Shown here piece by piece: positions 16,893-25,739 of a stretch of DNA of 64,000 bases. The position numbers were made by a program, and so were the translations under genes. The notes under the pieces were generated by a model. It saw only the letters and a program-made list of their open reading frames with translations, had not been told where the DNA came from and did no database searches. Source of the stretch: Pseudomonas profundi (GTDB lineage: Bacteria > Pseudomonadota > Gammaproteobacteria > Pseudomonadales > Pseudomonadaceae); contig NZ_VTPZ01000014.1 in NCBI RefSeq assembly GCF_008638305.1, positions 42,130 to 106,129 on the forward strand, written 5' to 3'. Position 1 is the first letter of the stretch. The number at the start of each line of letters is the position of its first letter.

Positions 16893-18245
16893 ATGAACAG
16901 TTTTGCGATCACCAATGCAGCCATCTTTACCGTCGACCCGGCCGACAGGGTCATCCCATGCGGCACGCTGACTGTGCAGCAAGGCCGGATCGTCTCACTA
17001 GGAACCACCGAAGCGATACAGGTGCCGCCCGACATACCGGTGATCGACGCCAGCGGGCACGCGTTGCTGCCCGGGCTGATTGACTGCCACTCGCATTCGA
17101 GCCTGATGCGTGGCGTCACGGAAAACATGCAGCTGATGGAATGGCTGCCCTACTACCAGCTTGAGCATCGCGCCCTGACCGAAGAGTACGCGTTCCATTC
17201 CGCGCGGCTGTGTTATCTGGAAGCCCTGAAAAGCGGCACCACCTGCGTGATGGACATGTACCGTTTCATGCACCGCTGCGCCGAGGCCGCTGATGAAGTG
17301 GGGCTGCGGGTGAACCTCGCTCCCTATGTGGCCGATGCGCCAGGCAAGGACTTCTTCGCTAGCCTGGCCGAAAATCACGCCCTGATCCACAGCCACCACG
17401 GCAGCCAGAACGGCCGCATTCAGGTATGGATGGGGCTCGAGCACCTGTTCTACTGCACCGCCGATGCCTACGCCCAGGCCTTACAAGCACAGCGCGATTA
17501 TGGCGTCGGCATCCACACCCATGCCTGCGAGCAACGCGAGGAAGATCAGGCCGTCGAGCAGCACTTCGGCCGCCGCTCGATCGCGCAGCTGGATCACTAC
17601 GGCATTCTGGGCGAGCGCACCCTGCTGGCCCATTGTGTGTGGCTGAATGACGCTGAAATCAGACGTCTTGCCGATACCGGCACCGCCATCGCCCACTGCC
17701 CTGTCAGCAACGCCAAGTTGGCCAGCGGCGTTGCCCGCGTGCCCGATATGCTGGCCGCCGGTATCACGGTCGGGCTCGGGACCGACGGCCCGGTATGCAA
17801 CAACAGCCTGAGCCTGTTCGAGGAAATGAAGTTCGCCTCGCTGATCCAGAAAGCCACGCGACTGGACGCTACGGTGCTGCCCGCCGATCAAATGCTGCGC
17901 ATGGCCACCATCAACGGTGCCCGCGCGCTGGGCCTGGACAGCGACATCGGCTCGCTGGAAGTTGGCAAGTGTGCCGATCTGCTGTTGCTTGACCTGGGCA
18001 TGCCGAACATGACGCCGGCGCAGGTCGATGCCCAGGGCGGCAATGTGCTGTGGAATCTTGTGTTCGCCGCCGGCACCCAGAACGTCGCCAGTGTCTGGGT
18101 CGATGGCCGCCAACTGATCGCCAATGGGCAGACGACGCGCCTGAATGAACGCGAAGTCATCTTTGATGCGCAGGCGCACGGCCTGGCGCTATTTGAGCGT
18201 TGCCGCGACATATCACATCTCAAATCAACCATGCTCGGGGACTAA
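16893..18245 (+). CDS. Amidohydrolase of the TrzA/ MTA-SAH deaminase / guanine deaminase group
   Basis: A 450-residue COG0402 enzyme. Metal and catalytic motifs are complete: IDCHSHSSLMRGV, HTHACEQREED (His and catalytic Glu), LAHCVWL, HCPVSN, and GLGTDGPVCNNSLSLF with the Asp. By motif it is a zinc aminohydrolase acting on an exocyclic amino or similar group of an N-heterocycle (adenosine derivative, triazine or modified purine); the exact substrate cannot be told. It lies 30 bases after the RutR-like gene and three bases before the second 2OG oxygenase, so all three are probably co-transcribed. Confidence 0.85.
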   Translation: MNSFAITNAAIFTVDPADRVIPCGTLTVQQGRIVSLGTTEAIQVPPDIPVIDASGHALLPGLIDCHSHSSLMRGVTENMQLMEWLPYYQLEHRALTEEYAFHSARLCYLEALKSGTTCVMDMYRFMHRCAEAADEVGLRVNLAPYVADAPGKDFFASLAENHALIHSHHGSQNGRIQVWMGLEHLFYCTADAYAQALQAQRDYGVGIHTHACEQREEDQAVEQHFGRRSIAQLDHYGILGERTLLAHCVWLNDAEIRRLADTGTAIAHCPVSNAKLASGVARVPDMLAAGITVGLGTDGPVCNNSLSLFEEMKFASLIQKATRLDATVLPADQMLRMATINGARALGLDSDIGSLEVGKCADLLLLDLGMPNMTPAQVDAQGGNVLWNLVFAAGTQNVASVWVDGRQLIANGQTTRLNEREVIFDAQAHGLALFERCRDISHLKSTMLGD

Positions 18246-18248
18246 TCG

Positions 18249-19199
18249 ATGCAATCGCTACCCATCATTTCTGTCGCAGGCCTGAATAGCCCTGATCCCG
18301 CCGACCGTGCCAGGGTTGCCGCTGAACTGGGCCGCGCCTGCCGTGAAGTCGGTTTCTTTTATGTTGTGGATCATGGGATACCTGCAGAGCGCATCCAGCG
18401 TGCGTTCGGCGATGCCCGACAGCTGTTCGAACTCCCGCTTCGAGACAAGCAAGCCATGTCCATCAAGCTGTCCCCGCACAACCGTGGTTACGTCGCGATG
18501 GCCGATGAGCGGCTGAATCCGCGGGCCGGGGCAGACATGAAAGAGGCCTTCAATATCGGCACAGAGTTCGCTGCCGATCATCCAGACGTGGTGGCCGGCA
18601 AACCCTTTCGCGGCGTCAACTTCTGGCCGGAGCTTGCGCAGTGGCGGGACCGGATGCTGACGTATTTCAATGATTGCCTCGAACTGGGCCGGCTGCTACA
18701 TAAAGGTTTCAGTATCGACCTGGGGCTGGCTGAAACGCACTTCGAAGAACATCTGGCCGAGCCCGTTGCCACGCTGCGCCTGCTACGTTACCCGGCCAGT
18801 GCCCACAAGGAGGCGCGGGAAGATGCCGGAGCCGGTGCACACACGGACTATGGCAACATCACCCTGTTAGCCACCGACGAGGTCGCCGGTTTGCAGGTAC
18901 TGACCCGTCAGAACGAGTGGATCGAAGCGCCCTATGTCCCCGGCGCCTATGTTTGCAATATCGGCGACTGCCTGATGCGCTGGAGCAACGACATCTATGT
19001 GTCCACTCCGCATCGGGTGCGTCCGCCGAAGCGTGAACGCTACTCCATCGCTTTCTTCCTGGAAGTGGACCCCGACGCGATCGTTGATCCCCGCGATGTT
19101 GTGCCCAATGCAGAGCCGAAGTACCCGCCGGTCACCTGCGGTGACTATCTCGCCGCCAGACTCAACGCCACCTACGCCCACCGCCAGCCCGGCGCATAG
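18249..19199 (+). CDS. 2OG-Fe(II) oxygenase, isopenicillin N synthase-like (paralogue 2)
   Basis: A 316-residue dioxygenase. The iron ligands are His198 and Asp200 (GAHTDYG) and His255 (STPHRV); R264-Y-S266 binds 2-oxoglutarate. The N-terminal DIOX_N domain includes VGFFYVVDHGIP. Its start lies three bases after the stop of the amidohydrolase at 16893. It is homologous to the oxygenases at 2422 and 21419, but closest relatives within the trio are not decided. Convergent with the next gene; a loose CCCTTGT/ACAAGGG inverted repeat lies in the 56-base gap. Confidence 0.88.
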   Translation: MQSLPIISVAGLNSPDPADRARVAAELGRACREVGFFYVVDHGIPAERIQRAFGDARQLFELPLRDKQAMSIKLSPHNRGYVAMADERLNPRAGADMKEAFNIGTEFAADHPDVVAGKPFRGVNFWPELAQWRDRMLTYFNDCLELGRLLHKGFSIDLGLAETHFEEHLAEPVATLRLLRYPASAHKEAREDAGAGAHTDYGNITLLATDEVAGLQVLTRQNEWIEAPYVPGAYVCNIGDCLMRWSNDIYVSTPHRVRPPKRERYSIAFFLEVDPDAIVDPRDVVPNAEPKYPPVTCGDYLAARLNATYAHRQPGA

Positions 19200-19255
19200 C
19201 CTGCGAGCCCTTGTCGCGCCTTTGTCACACTCTGCCGCAACAAGGGCCAGCCCGC

Positions 19256-20617
19256 TCAACCAATCAGCTCGGCTGCCAGGCGGTTGTGATCTTCGATTAA
19301 CGTGGGCAATTCTCCGGTCAGCAATTCACCTCGCTCCACTACCAGCCGGCCGTTGATAATGCTGTAGGCCACCCGTGGCGGTGTGCAGAATACCAGTGCG
19401 GCCAAGGGATCGGTCTGCGCGCCCGCCATGGCAATATCATCAGTACGAAACGCCACGATATCTCCGCAGTATCCCGCCTGAATACGGCCTAATGCATCGC
19501 TGCGCCCGAGCACTTCTGCCCCGCCCCGGGTGGCAAGCTCGAGCGCTTCGCGCGCAGTCATCGCGCCCGGGTCCTCATCCCGCACGCGCGCCGAGAGCAT
19601 CGCCTGGCGTGCTTCATCGAGCAGGTTATTGCTGTCATTCGAGGCACTACCGTCCACCCCGAGACCGACTTTCACCCCCGCCTGACGCATTTTTCTGATT
19701 GGCGCCAGACCGGAAGCAAGCCGCATATTGGAGCAGGGACAATGCGCAACGCCCGTGCCGGTACGCGCAAACAGGGCAATGCCGGCGTCATCCAGCTTGA
19801 CGCAGTGGGCATGCCAGGTGTTTTCACCTACCCAGCCTACTTCCTGAGCATATTCGGCAGGCGTCATGTTGTAGACCTCCCTGCAGAAATCGACGTCCTT
19901 GCGGTTTTCCGCCGTATGGGTATGCATGCCGACGCCGTAGGCGCGGGCCAGCTTGCCGGTCTCGACCATCAGCTCGCGGGTAACGGTGAACGGCGAGGAA
20001 GGCGCGACGACCACACGGGTCATAGCGTCGGGCGCTGCATCGTTATGCGCTTCAATAACGCGCTGCATGTCGCTGAGAATCGCATTCTCGTCGGCTTCCA
20101 CCAACGAGTCCGGTGGCAACCCGCCTTTGCTCTGACCCAGGCTTATGGCTCCGCGCCCGGCGTGGAAGCGAATGCCCATTTCGCTGGCAGCCTGGATGCT
20201 GTCTTCCAGCTGGATGCCGTTGACATAGAGGTACGCCTGATCCATAGCCGTCGTGCATCCGCTGAGCATCAACTCGGCTACCGCCGTACGCGTCGCGGCG
20301 CGGGCCATTTCCGGCGTCAGCCGCGACCATACCGGGAACAGCGCAGTCAGCCAGTCAAACAGCTCGGCGTCCTGCGCTGCGGGCAGCACGCGGGTAAGCG
20401 ACTGAAACATATGGTGATGGGTATTGATCAGGCCCGGTATGACCACGTGACCAGCCAGATCGATCACGGTATCAGCAGTTGCGGGAAGCTCGGCTGCGGC
20501 GCCCACCGACTCGATACGATTGCCGCGGATGAATATCGACGCGTTCTTCAGTTCCCGGTATGCCTCGTCCATGGTTGCTACGACGGAGGCGTTTTTCAAA
20601 AGCAGAGTCTGGGTCAT
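19256..20617 (-). CDS. 8-oxoguanine deaminase
   Basis: A 453-residue amidohydrolase. The start at 20617 gives MTQTLLLKNASVVATMDEA; a longer frame upstream is spurious. NTHHHMFQSLTRV, SGCTTAMDQ, HTHTAENRKD, HCPCSNMRLASG and GVDGSASNDSNN follow closely the pattern of characterised Pseudomonas 8-oxoguanine deaminase, which converts 8-oxoguanine to urate. In this locus that would feed PuuD directly, bypassing xanthine dehydrogenase. It overlaps the alpha/beta hydrolase gene by four bases and is third in a minus-strand operon with a 2OG oxygenase. Confidence 0.85.
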   Translation of the reverse strand: MTQTLLLKNASVVATMDEAYRELKNASIFIRGNRIESVGAAAELPATADTVIDLAGHVVIPGLINTHHHMFQSLTRVLPAAQDAELFDWLTALFPVWSRLTPEMARAATRTAVAELMLSGCTTAMDQAYLYVNGIQLEDSIQAASEMGIRFHAGRGAISLGQSKGGLPPDSLVEADENAILSDMQRVIEAHNDAAPDAMTRVVVAPSSPFTVTRELMVETGKLARAYGVGMHTHTAENRKDVDFCREVYNMTPAEYAQEVGWVGENTWHAHCVKLDDAGIALFARTGTGVAHCPCSNMRLASGLAPIRKMRQAGVKVGLGVDGSASNDSNNLLDEARQAMLSARVRDEDPGAMTAREALELATRGGAEVLGRSDALGRIQAGYCGDIVAFRTDDIAMAGAQTDPLAALVFCTPPRVAYSIINGRLVVERGELLTGELPTLIEDHNRLAAELIG

Positions 20618-21426
20618 AGGTAATCCTGAGGGCCGGCGGAAACCGGCGTGGTGTGGTCTTGTTGAACGTCCATGCGGGAACATTGCTGCGCTATGAACGA
20701 GAAAATGACATCGGCAAGTGCCCGCGGGGCGGATGCCTGGGGCACGTGCCCTGTATCCAGACTTGCCACATGTGCGCCGGGCACAAGTTGTTGCATACGG
20801 CGCTGGGCGGCAAGGATGACTGAACGGTCCTTGCGCGCCTCCACATAAAGGCGCGCAAGTCGTCCGAAGCGCTCTTCGGTCCAACGGGGAATCATCGCGC
20901 GAGTCCCCTCTGGCTGCGCACCGAGTTTCCCCGCGGCAGCAAAGGCAGCCTCCTCGGGCAGATCCTGTAGAAAAATATCGCGCGCGGCGCTCAGTGGAAC
21001 ACGGGACGTCTCTCGATCGGCTGACCATTCGAGAAAGGGCGTGATGCCCGCGGCCTCAGGAATCTCCCTACGTAGTCCGGCAGTCAATTCGGCGAATCCC
21101 AGCCCGGACGGAAGCATCATCCCTGCAACGTAGATCACCCCGGTAACCCGTTCACTGATCGCTTCGGCCGCCTGAGTGGCGATGACGCCCCCACCGGAAT
21201 GGCCAAGCAAAAACAGCGGACCTCCGACGTCTGCACAACATTCCAGCACGTGATCGACGCAGCTCCGTAGTGACAACTGATCGCCCTCTGCAGGGTGCGC
21301 GCTGCTGCCGGGCATGTCGGGCGTCAACACGCGGATTCCGGAGGCGTCCAACATGGGTCTGATTGAGTCCCATATCCAGCTTCCCGCCCAGGCGCCATGA
21401 ATCAGAACGATGGTTGGTTCACGCAT
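20614..21426 (-). CDS. Alpha/beta hydrolase
   Basis: A 270-residue hydrolase with the nucleophile elbow GHSGGG (Ser nucleophile), an oxyanion-type IHGAWAGSWIWD at the N-terminus and a C-terminal LDTGHVPQAS that supplies the His. It resembles the salicylate-esterase/EstC branch of small esterases. The start at 21426 sits inside the end of the 2OG oxygenase gene, and the stop overlaps the deaminase start (ATGA), so the three are translated together. A role in releasing or clearing an ester or amide intermediate is possible; the substrate is unknown. Confidence 0.82.
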   Translation of the reverse strand: MREPTIVLIHGAWAGSWIWDSIRPMLDASGIRVLTPDMPGSSAHPAEGDQLSLRSCVDHVLECCADVGGPLFLLGHSGGGVIATQAAEAISERVTGVIYVAGMMLPSGLGFAELTAGLRREIPEAAGITPFLEWSADRETSRVPLSAARDIFLQDLPEEAAFAAAGKLGAQPEGTRAMIPRWTEERFGRLARLYVEARKDRSVILAAQRRMQQLVPGAHVASLDTGHVPQASAPRALADVIFSFIAQQCSRMDVQQDHTTPVSAGPQDYL

Positions 21427-22390
21427 AGGTTCTCCGGTACATCTCGCGTAGATGTTGCTCGACAGTGACGGGCGGATACCGAGGCGTTTCGCCCGCCTCC
21501 AGGCACCCTGGCAGACAGCGCACCTCATGCTGCAGTGCACCGCTGAAAAAGAACGGCACTGAATAGCGCTCCTCGCCGGACGTGTTGATAACCCGGTGCA
21601 ATGTGGAGCGATAACGGTCGTTGGTCCAGCGCGCGATCATGTCGCCCAGGTTCACCACGAAGGTGCCCGGCACTGGCTTGGCATCAAGCCAACTGGCCGA
21701 AGCGGCATTCCAGATCTGCAGACCCGGCTTGTCATCCAGTAGCAGAATAGTAATCCCGCCAAAATCTGTATGCGCGCCACAGCCCTTTTCACCGGGCAGC
21801 GGCTTGGCCGGCTGTGGCGGATAGTGCAGCAAGCGAAGCGTGGCCAGCGGATCGGTGCAAAAGTCCTCGAAATAAGTCGAAGGCAAGCCAAGCGACAGTG
21901 CCAAGCCGCTCATGATCTGCGCACTCAGGCCGAGCAGAGCCTGGTAGTAGGTTGTCATGGCTGGTTGGAAGTCCGGCACATCGGAGGGCCACTGGTTAGG
22001 CCCCGTATTGAAGGTGCCCGCCAGCACCCGTGGGTCATCAGCCGGCACCTCCTCGCCGATGTAATAACCTTCTTTCAAGTCTGGCAGCGAGCCCGGCTCC
22101 AGCGTCTGCCCACCCAGGGGTTCGTAGCCGCGATTGGCGGAAGAACGCAACTTGTCCACCGCATGCTTCTCAGCCAGAGGCTGGTCGAAGAAGGCTTTCG
22201 ACGCGGCGAACACCCGCTCAATCAGGGCCTGCTCAATACCATGCCCGCTGACGTAGAAGAATCCGGTATGCGAGCAGGCCTGGCGCAACGCGCCCCCCAC
22301 CTTCGAGGCTTCGCTGGCGCATCCGCCGCGCAACGGTGATAAATCGATAATTGGGAGAGTACCTCCCTGGGATTCAGGTTGTGCTTGCAC
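21419..22390 (-). CDS. 2OG-Fe(II) oxygenase, isopenicillin N synthase-like (paralogue 3)
   Basis: A 323-residue dioxygenase. Iron ligands are His207 and Asp209 (GAHTDFG) and His265 (STLHRV); the R-Y-S motif for 2-oxoglutarate follows (EERYSVPFF). The start is taken as GTG at 22390, which has AGAGGAG six bases upstream; no suitable ATG is in frame, and the longer frame runs into regulatory DNA. It is the first gene of the operon with the hydrolase and 8-oxoguanine deaminase. The best RutR-like operator of the window (22426-22441) lies 36 bases upstream. Confidence 0.87.
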   Translation of the reverse strand: MQAQPESQGGTLPIIDLSPLRGGCASEASKVGGALRQACSHTGFFYVSGHGIEQALIERVFAASKAFFDQPLAEKHAVDKLRSSANRGYEPLGGQTLEPGSLPDLKEGYYIGEEVPADDPRVLAGTFNTGPNQWPSDVPDFQPAMTTYYQALLGLSAQIMSGLALSLGLPSTYFEDFCTDPLATLRLLHYPPQPAKPLPGEKGCGAHTDFGGITILLLDDKPGLQIWNAASASWLDAKPVPGTFVVNLGDMIARWTNDRYRSTLHRVINTSGEERYSVPFFFSGALQHEVRCLPGCLEAGETPRYPPVTVEQHLREMYRRTYA

Positions 22391-22425
22391 GTCATGCTCC
22401 TCTGTTGGCACGAACCAAATGTGTT

Positions 22426-22441
22426 CTGTCCAGTTGGTCAG
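22426..22441. promoter_or_regulatory. RutR-like operator before the 2OG oxygenase operon
   Basis: CTGTCCAGTTGGTCAG matches CTGACCA-NN-TGGTCAG at all but one arm base, the best fit in the window. Confidence 0.55.
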
Positions 22442-22657
22442 GTATTCATGATGCGTGCCAGTTTTGAAAAGCTGGGTAACTCGTCGCTTCAGCGCCAGCC
22501 GCCTGAAAACCAATGCAGTCCACTTCGTCAGCGTATTGATAGCAGAGGGTTCCACGCGGTCTGCGGCAGTGCATCTTGCAGCTGAAGTGTTCCATGTCAG
22601 TGCGCCTGCGCCTGTAAAGACACGCCCCAATGCGCTCTATTCGCGGGTCTGCTTGTC

Positions 22658-22672
22658 TGGCACAGCGCTTGC
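22658..22672 (+). promoter_or_regulatory. Sigma-54 promoter of the 22770 importer operon
   Basis: TGGCACAGCGCTTGC contains a perfect TGGCAC -24 element and TTGC -12 element with GG-N10-GC spacing. It ends about 98 bases before the start codon and 7 bases before the operator at 22679. Confidence 0.75.
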
Positions 22673-22678
22673 TACAGA

Positions 22679-22700
22679 AACCTGAACTGATGGTCAGGTT
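22679..22700. promoter_or_regulatory. Extended operator dyad AACCTG-N10-CAGGTT
   Basis: AACCTG and CAGGTT are perfect inverted repeats separated by 10 bases; the inner part reads as a CTGA...TGGTCAG dyad. The same extended dyad with the same spacing is at 47244-47265 before the other importer of this class. It lies over the expected sigma-54 start site. Confidence 0.6.
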
Positions 22701-22769
22701 ATTGGAGCCGATCCAGCCCACCGTCATGTTACGAACACAGCCGATCAAGAGATCAAGTGGAGCAAACTC

Positions 22770-23798
22770 ATGACCTCAGGAAGACCCAATGTTGTTACTC
22801 ACGCCGCACGCCGTTTCTCCTTTCTCGCCGGGGCGCTAACGCTAGCGGGAAGCCTGGCGGCAGGTACGGCTTCTGCCGCGGAGCTCGATAAAATCGTCTT
22901 TGGCACCAACTGGTACGCCCAGGCCGAACACGGTGGCTTCTACCAGGCGAAGGCTACCGGCATCTATGAGAAACACGGCCTCGATGTGTCCATTGAGATG
23001 GGTGGCCCGCAAGTCAATGGTATGCAGCTTCTGGTCAGCGGTCGCCGTGACATCATCATGGGCTACCCGATGGCCAACGTGAAGGCGGTACAGGAAGGCT
23101 TACCGGTGGTGACGGTTGCCGCGACCTTCCAGAGCGACCCGCAAGCGCTGTTGGCACACCCTGATGTGAAGTCGCTGGAAGAGATCAAGAGTCAAGACAT
23201 GGACGTCTATATTGCATCCAATGCCCACACCAGCTTCTGGCCCTGGCTGAAAGCGGAATATGGCTATGACGACTCCATGGCTCGCCCCTACACCTTCAGC
23301 GTAGCGCCCTTCCTGGCCGACACCTCTGTGGTGCAGCAGGGATACATCACCTCGGAACCCTTCGCGATGCAGAAAGGCGGCGTAACCCCCACCATATTGC
23401 TGATGGCCGACTATGGTTATCCGCCTTACGCGCAGAGCATCGACACCACCACCAGGCTGGTCAAGGAAAACCCTGATCTGGTGAAGCGCTTTGTACAAGC
23501 CACCATGGAGGGATGGGTCAGTTACATGAATGATCCCGCTCCTGGCAACGCGCTGATCCAGGAAGACAATCCGGAGATGACTGACGAACAGATCGCGTTT
23601 GGCATCGAGAAGATGAAGGAGTACGGCCTGGTCTTCGGCGGCGACGCAGCAACTGGCGGCGTCGGCATCATGACCGACAAACGCTGGCAGGCGCTGCGCG
23701 ATTTCATGGTAAAGGCCGAACTCATATCCGCCGATCTCGACATCAAAAAGGTGTATTCGCTGGCGTTCCTGCCGGACGAACCCCAGCTTTTTCAGTGA
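22770..23798 (+). CDS. NMT1/SsuA-type ABC transporter substrate-binding protein
   Basis: A 342-residue periplasmic protein with a signal peptide (AARRFSFLAGALTLAGS, cleavage near ASA-AEL); the two Arg resemble but do not match the Tat consensus. The NMT1/THI5-like fold is suggested by FGTNWYAQAEHGGFYQAKATG and the following EKHGLDV. Relatives bind hydroxymethylpyrimidine, riboflavin, sulfonates or pyrimidines. GGAG lies eight bases before the ATG. Its operon (23859, 24743) has a sigma-54 promoter and a RutR-like operator, so the ligand is probably a nitrogen-rich base; which one is unknown. Confidence 0.88.
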   Translation: MTSGRPNVVTHAARRFSFLAGALTLAGSLAAGTASAAELDKIVFGTNWYAQAEHGGFYQAKATGIYEKHGLDVSIEMGGPQVNGMQLLVSGRRDIIMGYPMANVKAVQEGLPVVTVAATFQSDPQALLAHPDVKSLEEIKSQDMDVYIASNAHTSFWPWLKAEYGYDDSMARPYTFSVAPFLADTSVVQQGYITSEPFAMQKGGVTPTILLMADYGYPPYAQSIDTTTRLVKENPDLVKRFVQATMEGWVSYMNDPAPGNALIQEDNPEMTDEQIAFGIEKMKEYGLVFGGDAATGGVGIMTDKRWQALRDFMVKAELISADLDIKKVYSLAFLPDEPQLFQ

Positions 23799-23820
23799 TC
23801 CCTTTATCTTTACCAACTGA

Positions 23821-23842
23821 GCGATCGTCCTGGGACGGTCGC
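23821..23842. other. Intergenic hairpin inside the importer operon
   Basis: GCGATCGTCC and GGACGGTCGC pair over ten bases with one G-U pair and almost no loop. With no T run, it is more likely an mRNA processing or stabilising structure that lets the binding protein be made in excess over the ATPase and permease. Confidence 0.4.
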
Positions 23843-23858
23843 GCAGAGGAGTCTGTGC

Positions 23859-24746
23859 ATGAGCCTTTCCTCAGCATTTCCCCGCGCGGTTTCGCCTCCC
23901 GGCGTGGCCACGATAATGCAAAGGGTCGATGACCCTATCGAACCCGAAAAGCCGGGCGGTCCCCGTCCCATCATTCAGGTAAGCGACGTTCATAAGGTCT
24001 ACGCAAACGGCACCGTCGCGTTACAGGGCGCCGAGCTGGACATTCGACAAGGCGAGTTCGTCAGTTTGCTCGGCCCTTCCGGCTGCGGCAAAAGCACCTT
24101 GCTTCGGATCATGGCCGGACTGGGCGACGTGACTACGGGCCAGGTACGTTGGTGGGAGCAGAACTACGATGTCGTCGGCGACAAGGGTCGCAAGCTCGCG
24201 TTCGTGTTTCAGAACGCCACGCTTATGCCCTGGGCCCGGGTGCGCAAGAACGTCAGCCTGCCGCTCGATCTGGAACATGAAAGCGGCCCGCAGGCCAACG
24301 CCCGCATCGACGAAGCACTGCAAATGGTCGGGCTCAAGGGGTTCGACAATGCCTTCCCGCGTGAACTCTCCGGCGGCATGCAGATGCGCGCATCCATCGC
24401 CCGTGCAATGGTCACCGAACCCAACCTGCTGTTGATGGATGAGCCCTTCGGTGCGCTGGACGAGATGACCCGGAACAAGCTCAACGATGATGTGCTCAAG
24501 CTCTGGCAGCAGAATGGCTGGACCGTGGTCTTCGTGACGCACAGCGTCTACGAAGCGGTCTATCTATCCAGCCGTGTGGTCGTCATGGCCGCACGGCCCG
24601 GGCGCATCGTTGATGACATCCGCATAGAGCAGCCCTATCCGCGCTCACCGGATTTCCGGGTGTCCACCGAATTCGCGGGCTACTGTCGCCAGGTATCTGA
24701 ATCGCTCGAACGCGCCAGCACGATGGGACAGGAGAAGCAGCCATGA
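23859..24746 (+). CDS. ABC transporter ATP-binding protein (SsuB/TauB family)
   Basis: A 295-residue nucleotide-binding protein: Walker A GPSGCGKST, Q-loop FVFQNATLMPW, signature LSGGMQMRASIARAM, Walker B LLLMDEPFGALD, and the H-loop VTHSVYEAV. An N-terminal extension of about 35 residues precedes the ABC domain. It overlaps the permease by four bases and supplies energy to the importer with the binding protein at 22770. Confidence 0.92.
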   Translation: MSLSSAFPRAVSPPGVATIMQRVDDPIEPEKPGGPRPIIQVSDVHKVYANGTVALQGAELDIRQGEFVSLLGPSGCGKSTLLRIMAGLGDVTTGQVRWWEQNYDVVGDKGRKLAFVFQNATLMPWARVRKNVSLPLDLEHESGPQANARIDEALQMVGLKGFDNAFPRELSGGMQMRASIARAMVTEPNLLLMDEPFGALDEMTRNKLNDDVLKLWQQNGWTVVFVTHSVYEAVYLSSRVVVMAARPGRIVDDIRIEQPYPRSPDFRVSTEFAGYCRQVSESLERASTMGQEKQP

Positions 24747-25546
24747 GCGCCCCGCTTATTCAGAACGAGCAGTTCGTCAGAGTGGCAGCCCCGGTCGGGG
24801 TTGGGTTGATCTTTCTGGTGCTATGGGAAGCGGTGGTCACCGCCGCGCAGATTCCGCAGTACATCCTTCCCGGTCCGACGGCGATACTGGGCGCGCTGAT
24901 CCAGGACTGGCAGTCATTGCTGACGGCGCTCTGGGTAACGCTGCGCGTTACCTTCGCCGCGTTCGCCATCGCGGTCATCGTTGGCGTGGCGGCATCGCTG
25001 CTCTTCATACAGAGCCGCTGGATCGAGATGAGCCTTTTCCCCTATGCCATCCTGATGCAGGTCACGCCGATCGTCGCCATCGCGCCGCTGATCATTATCT
25101 GGATCAACGATACAACCTGGGCGCTGGTGGTGTGTGCGGTGATCATGGCGGTGTTCCCGATCATCTCCAACACCACGCTTGGACTGCGAAGCGTCGACCC
25201 GAACCTGCTCAGCATGTTCCGGATGTACCGTACCAGCCGTTGGCAGGAACTGATTCGCCTGCGGATTCCCGGCTCGCTGCCCTATTTCTTCGGCGGACTG
25301 CGCATCAGCAGCGGTCTGGCGCTGATTGGCGCGGTGGTAGCGGAGTTCGTTGCGGGCACGGGCGGGGCGAAGGCCGGCCTCGCCTACATGATCCTGCAAT
25401 CAGGCTATAACCTGCAGATATCCAAGATGTTTGCTGCCCTGTTCCTGATCACCATGACCGGCATCATCCTCTTCGCCATCATGGTCTGGCTCTCCGATCG
25501 TGCACTGCGGAACTGGCATGAAAGCGCCATCAGCGTCGAACACTGA
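24743..25546 (+). CDS. ABC transporter permease (SsuC/TauC family)
   Basis: A 267-residue inner-membrane permease with about six helices. The EAA-type loop is visible around FRMYRTSRWQELIRLRIPGS, and the family segment LPYFFGGLRISSGLALIGAVVAEF follows. It is the last gene of the importer operon; after it the sequence decays into the mqo pseudogene. Confidence 0.92.
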   Translation: MSAPLIQNEQFVRVAAPVGVGLIFLVLWEAVVTAAQIPQYILPGPTAILGALIQDWQSLLTALWVTLRVTFAAFAIAVIVGVAASLLFIQSRWIEMSLFPYAILMQVTPIVAIAPLIIIWINDTTWALVVCAVIMAVFPIISNTTLGLRSVDPNLLSMFRMYRTSRWQELIRLRIPGSLPYFFGGLRISSGLALIGAVVAEFVAGTGGAKAGLAYMILQSGYNLQISKMFAALFLITMTGIILFAIMVWLSDRALRNWHESAISVEH

Positions 25547-25739
25547 AGCGTTCCGGTTATTGCATTGGCAGGCGCGCGACCAGGCTACACCTGCCCTCCT
25601 ACCGCTCGCGCCCCATCTGTGCGCAAGCACATACCCTCCCCCCGTGGCCTTTTCCGAGATCGGTAGAAGCTGTTTACTTCGATGCGCCAGCATTGCAACC
25701 TTTGGTTTCCGCAGCGCCCGATCCCGAGTCGGGCCCGCG

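Larger units (their letters stand above)
22391..22769. other. Divergent regulatory region, 379 bases
   Basis: No gene is visible. It separates the divergent 2OG-oxygenase operon and the NMT1-type importer. It holds two operator dyads of the same type (22426-22441 and 22679-22700) and a near-perfect sigma-54 promoter (22658-22672). No sigma-54 site was found for the minus-strand operon. Confidence 0.6.

Noticed and set aside
19200..19255. CCCTTGT...ACAAGGG as a terminator between converging genes
   Set aside because: The loop would be over 20 bases and no T run follows; too weak to call.
22446..22748. A 100-codon minus-strand frame in the divergent regulatory region
   Set aside because: Covers two operators and a sigma-54 promoter, has no domain and no good start.
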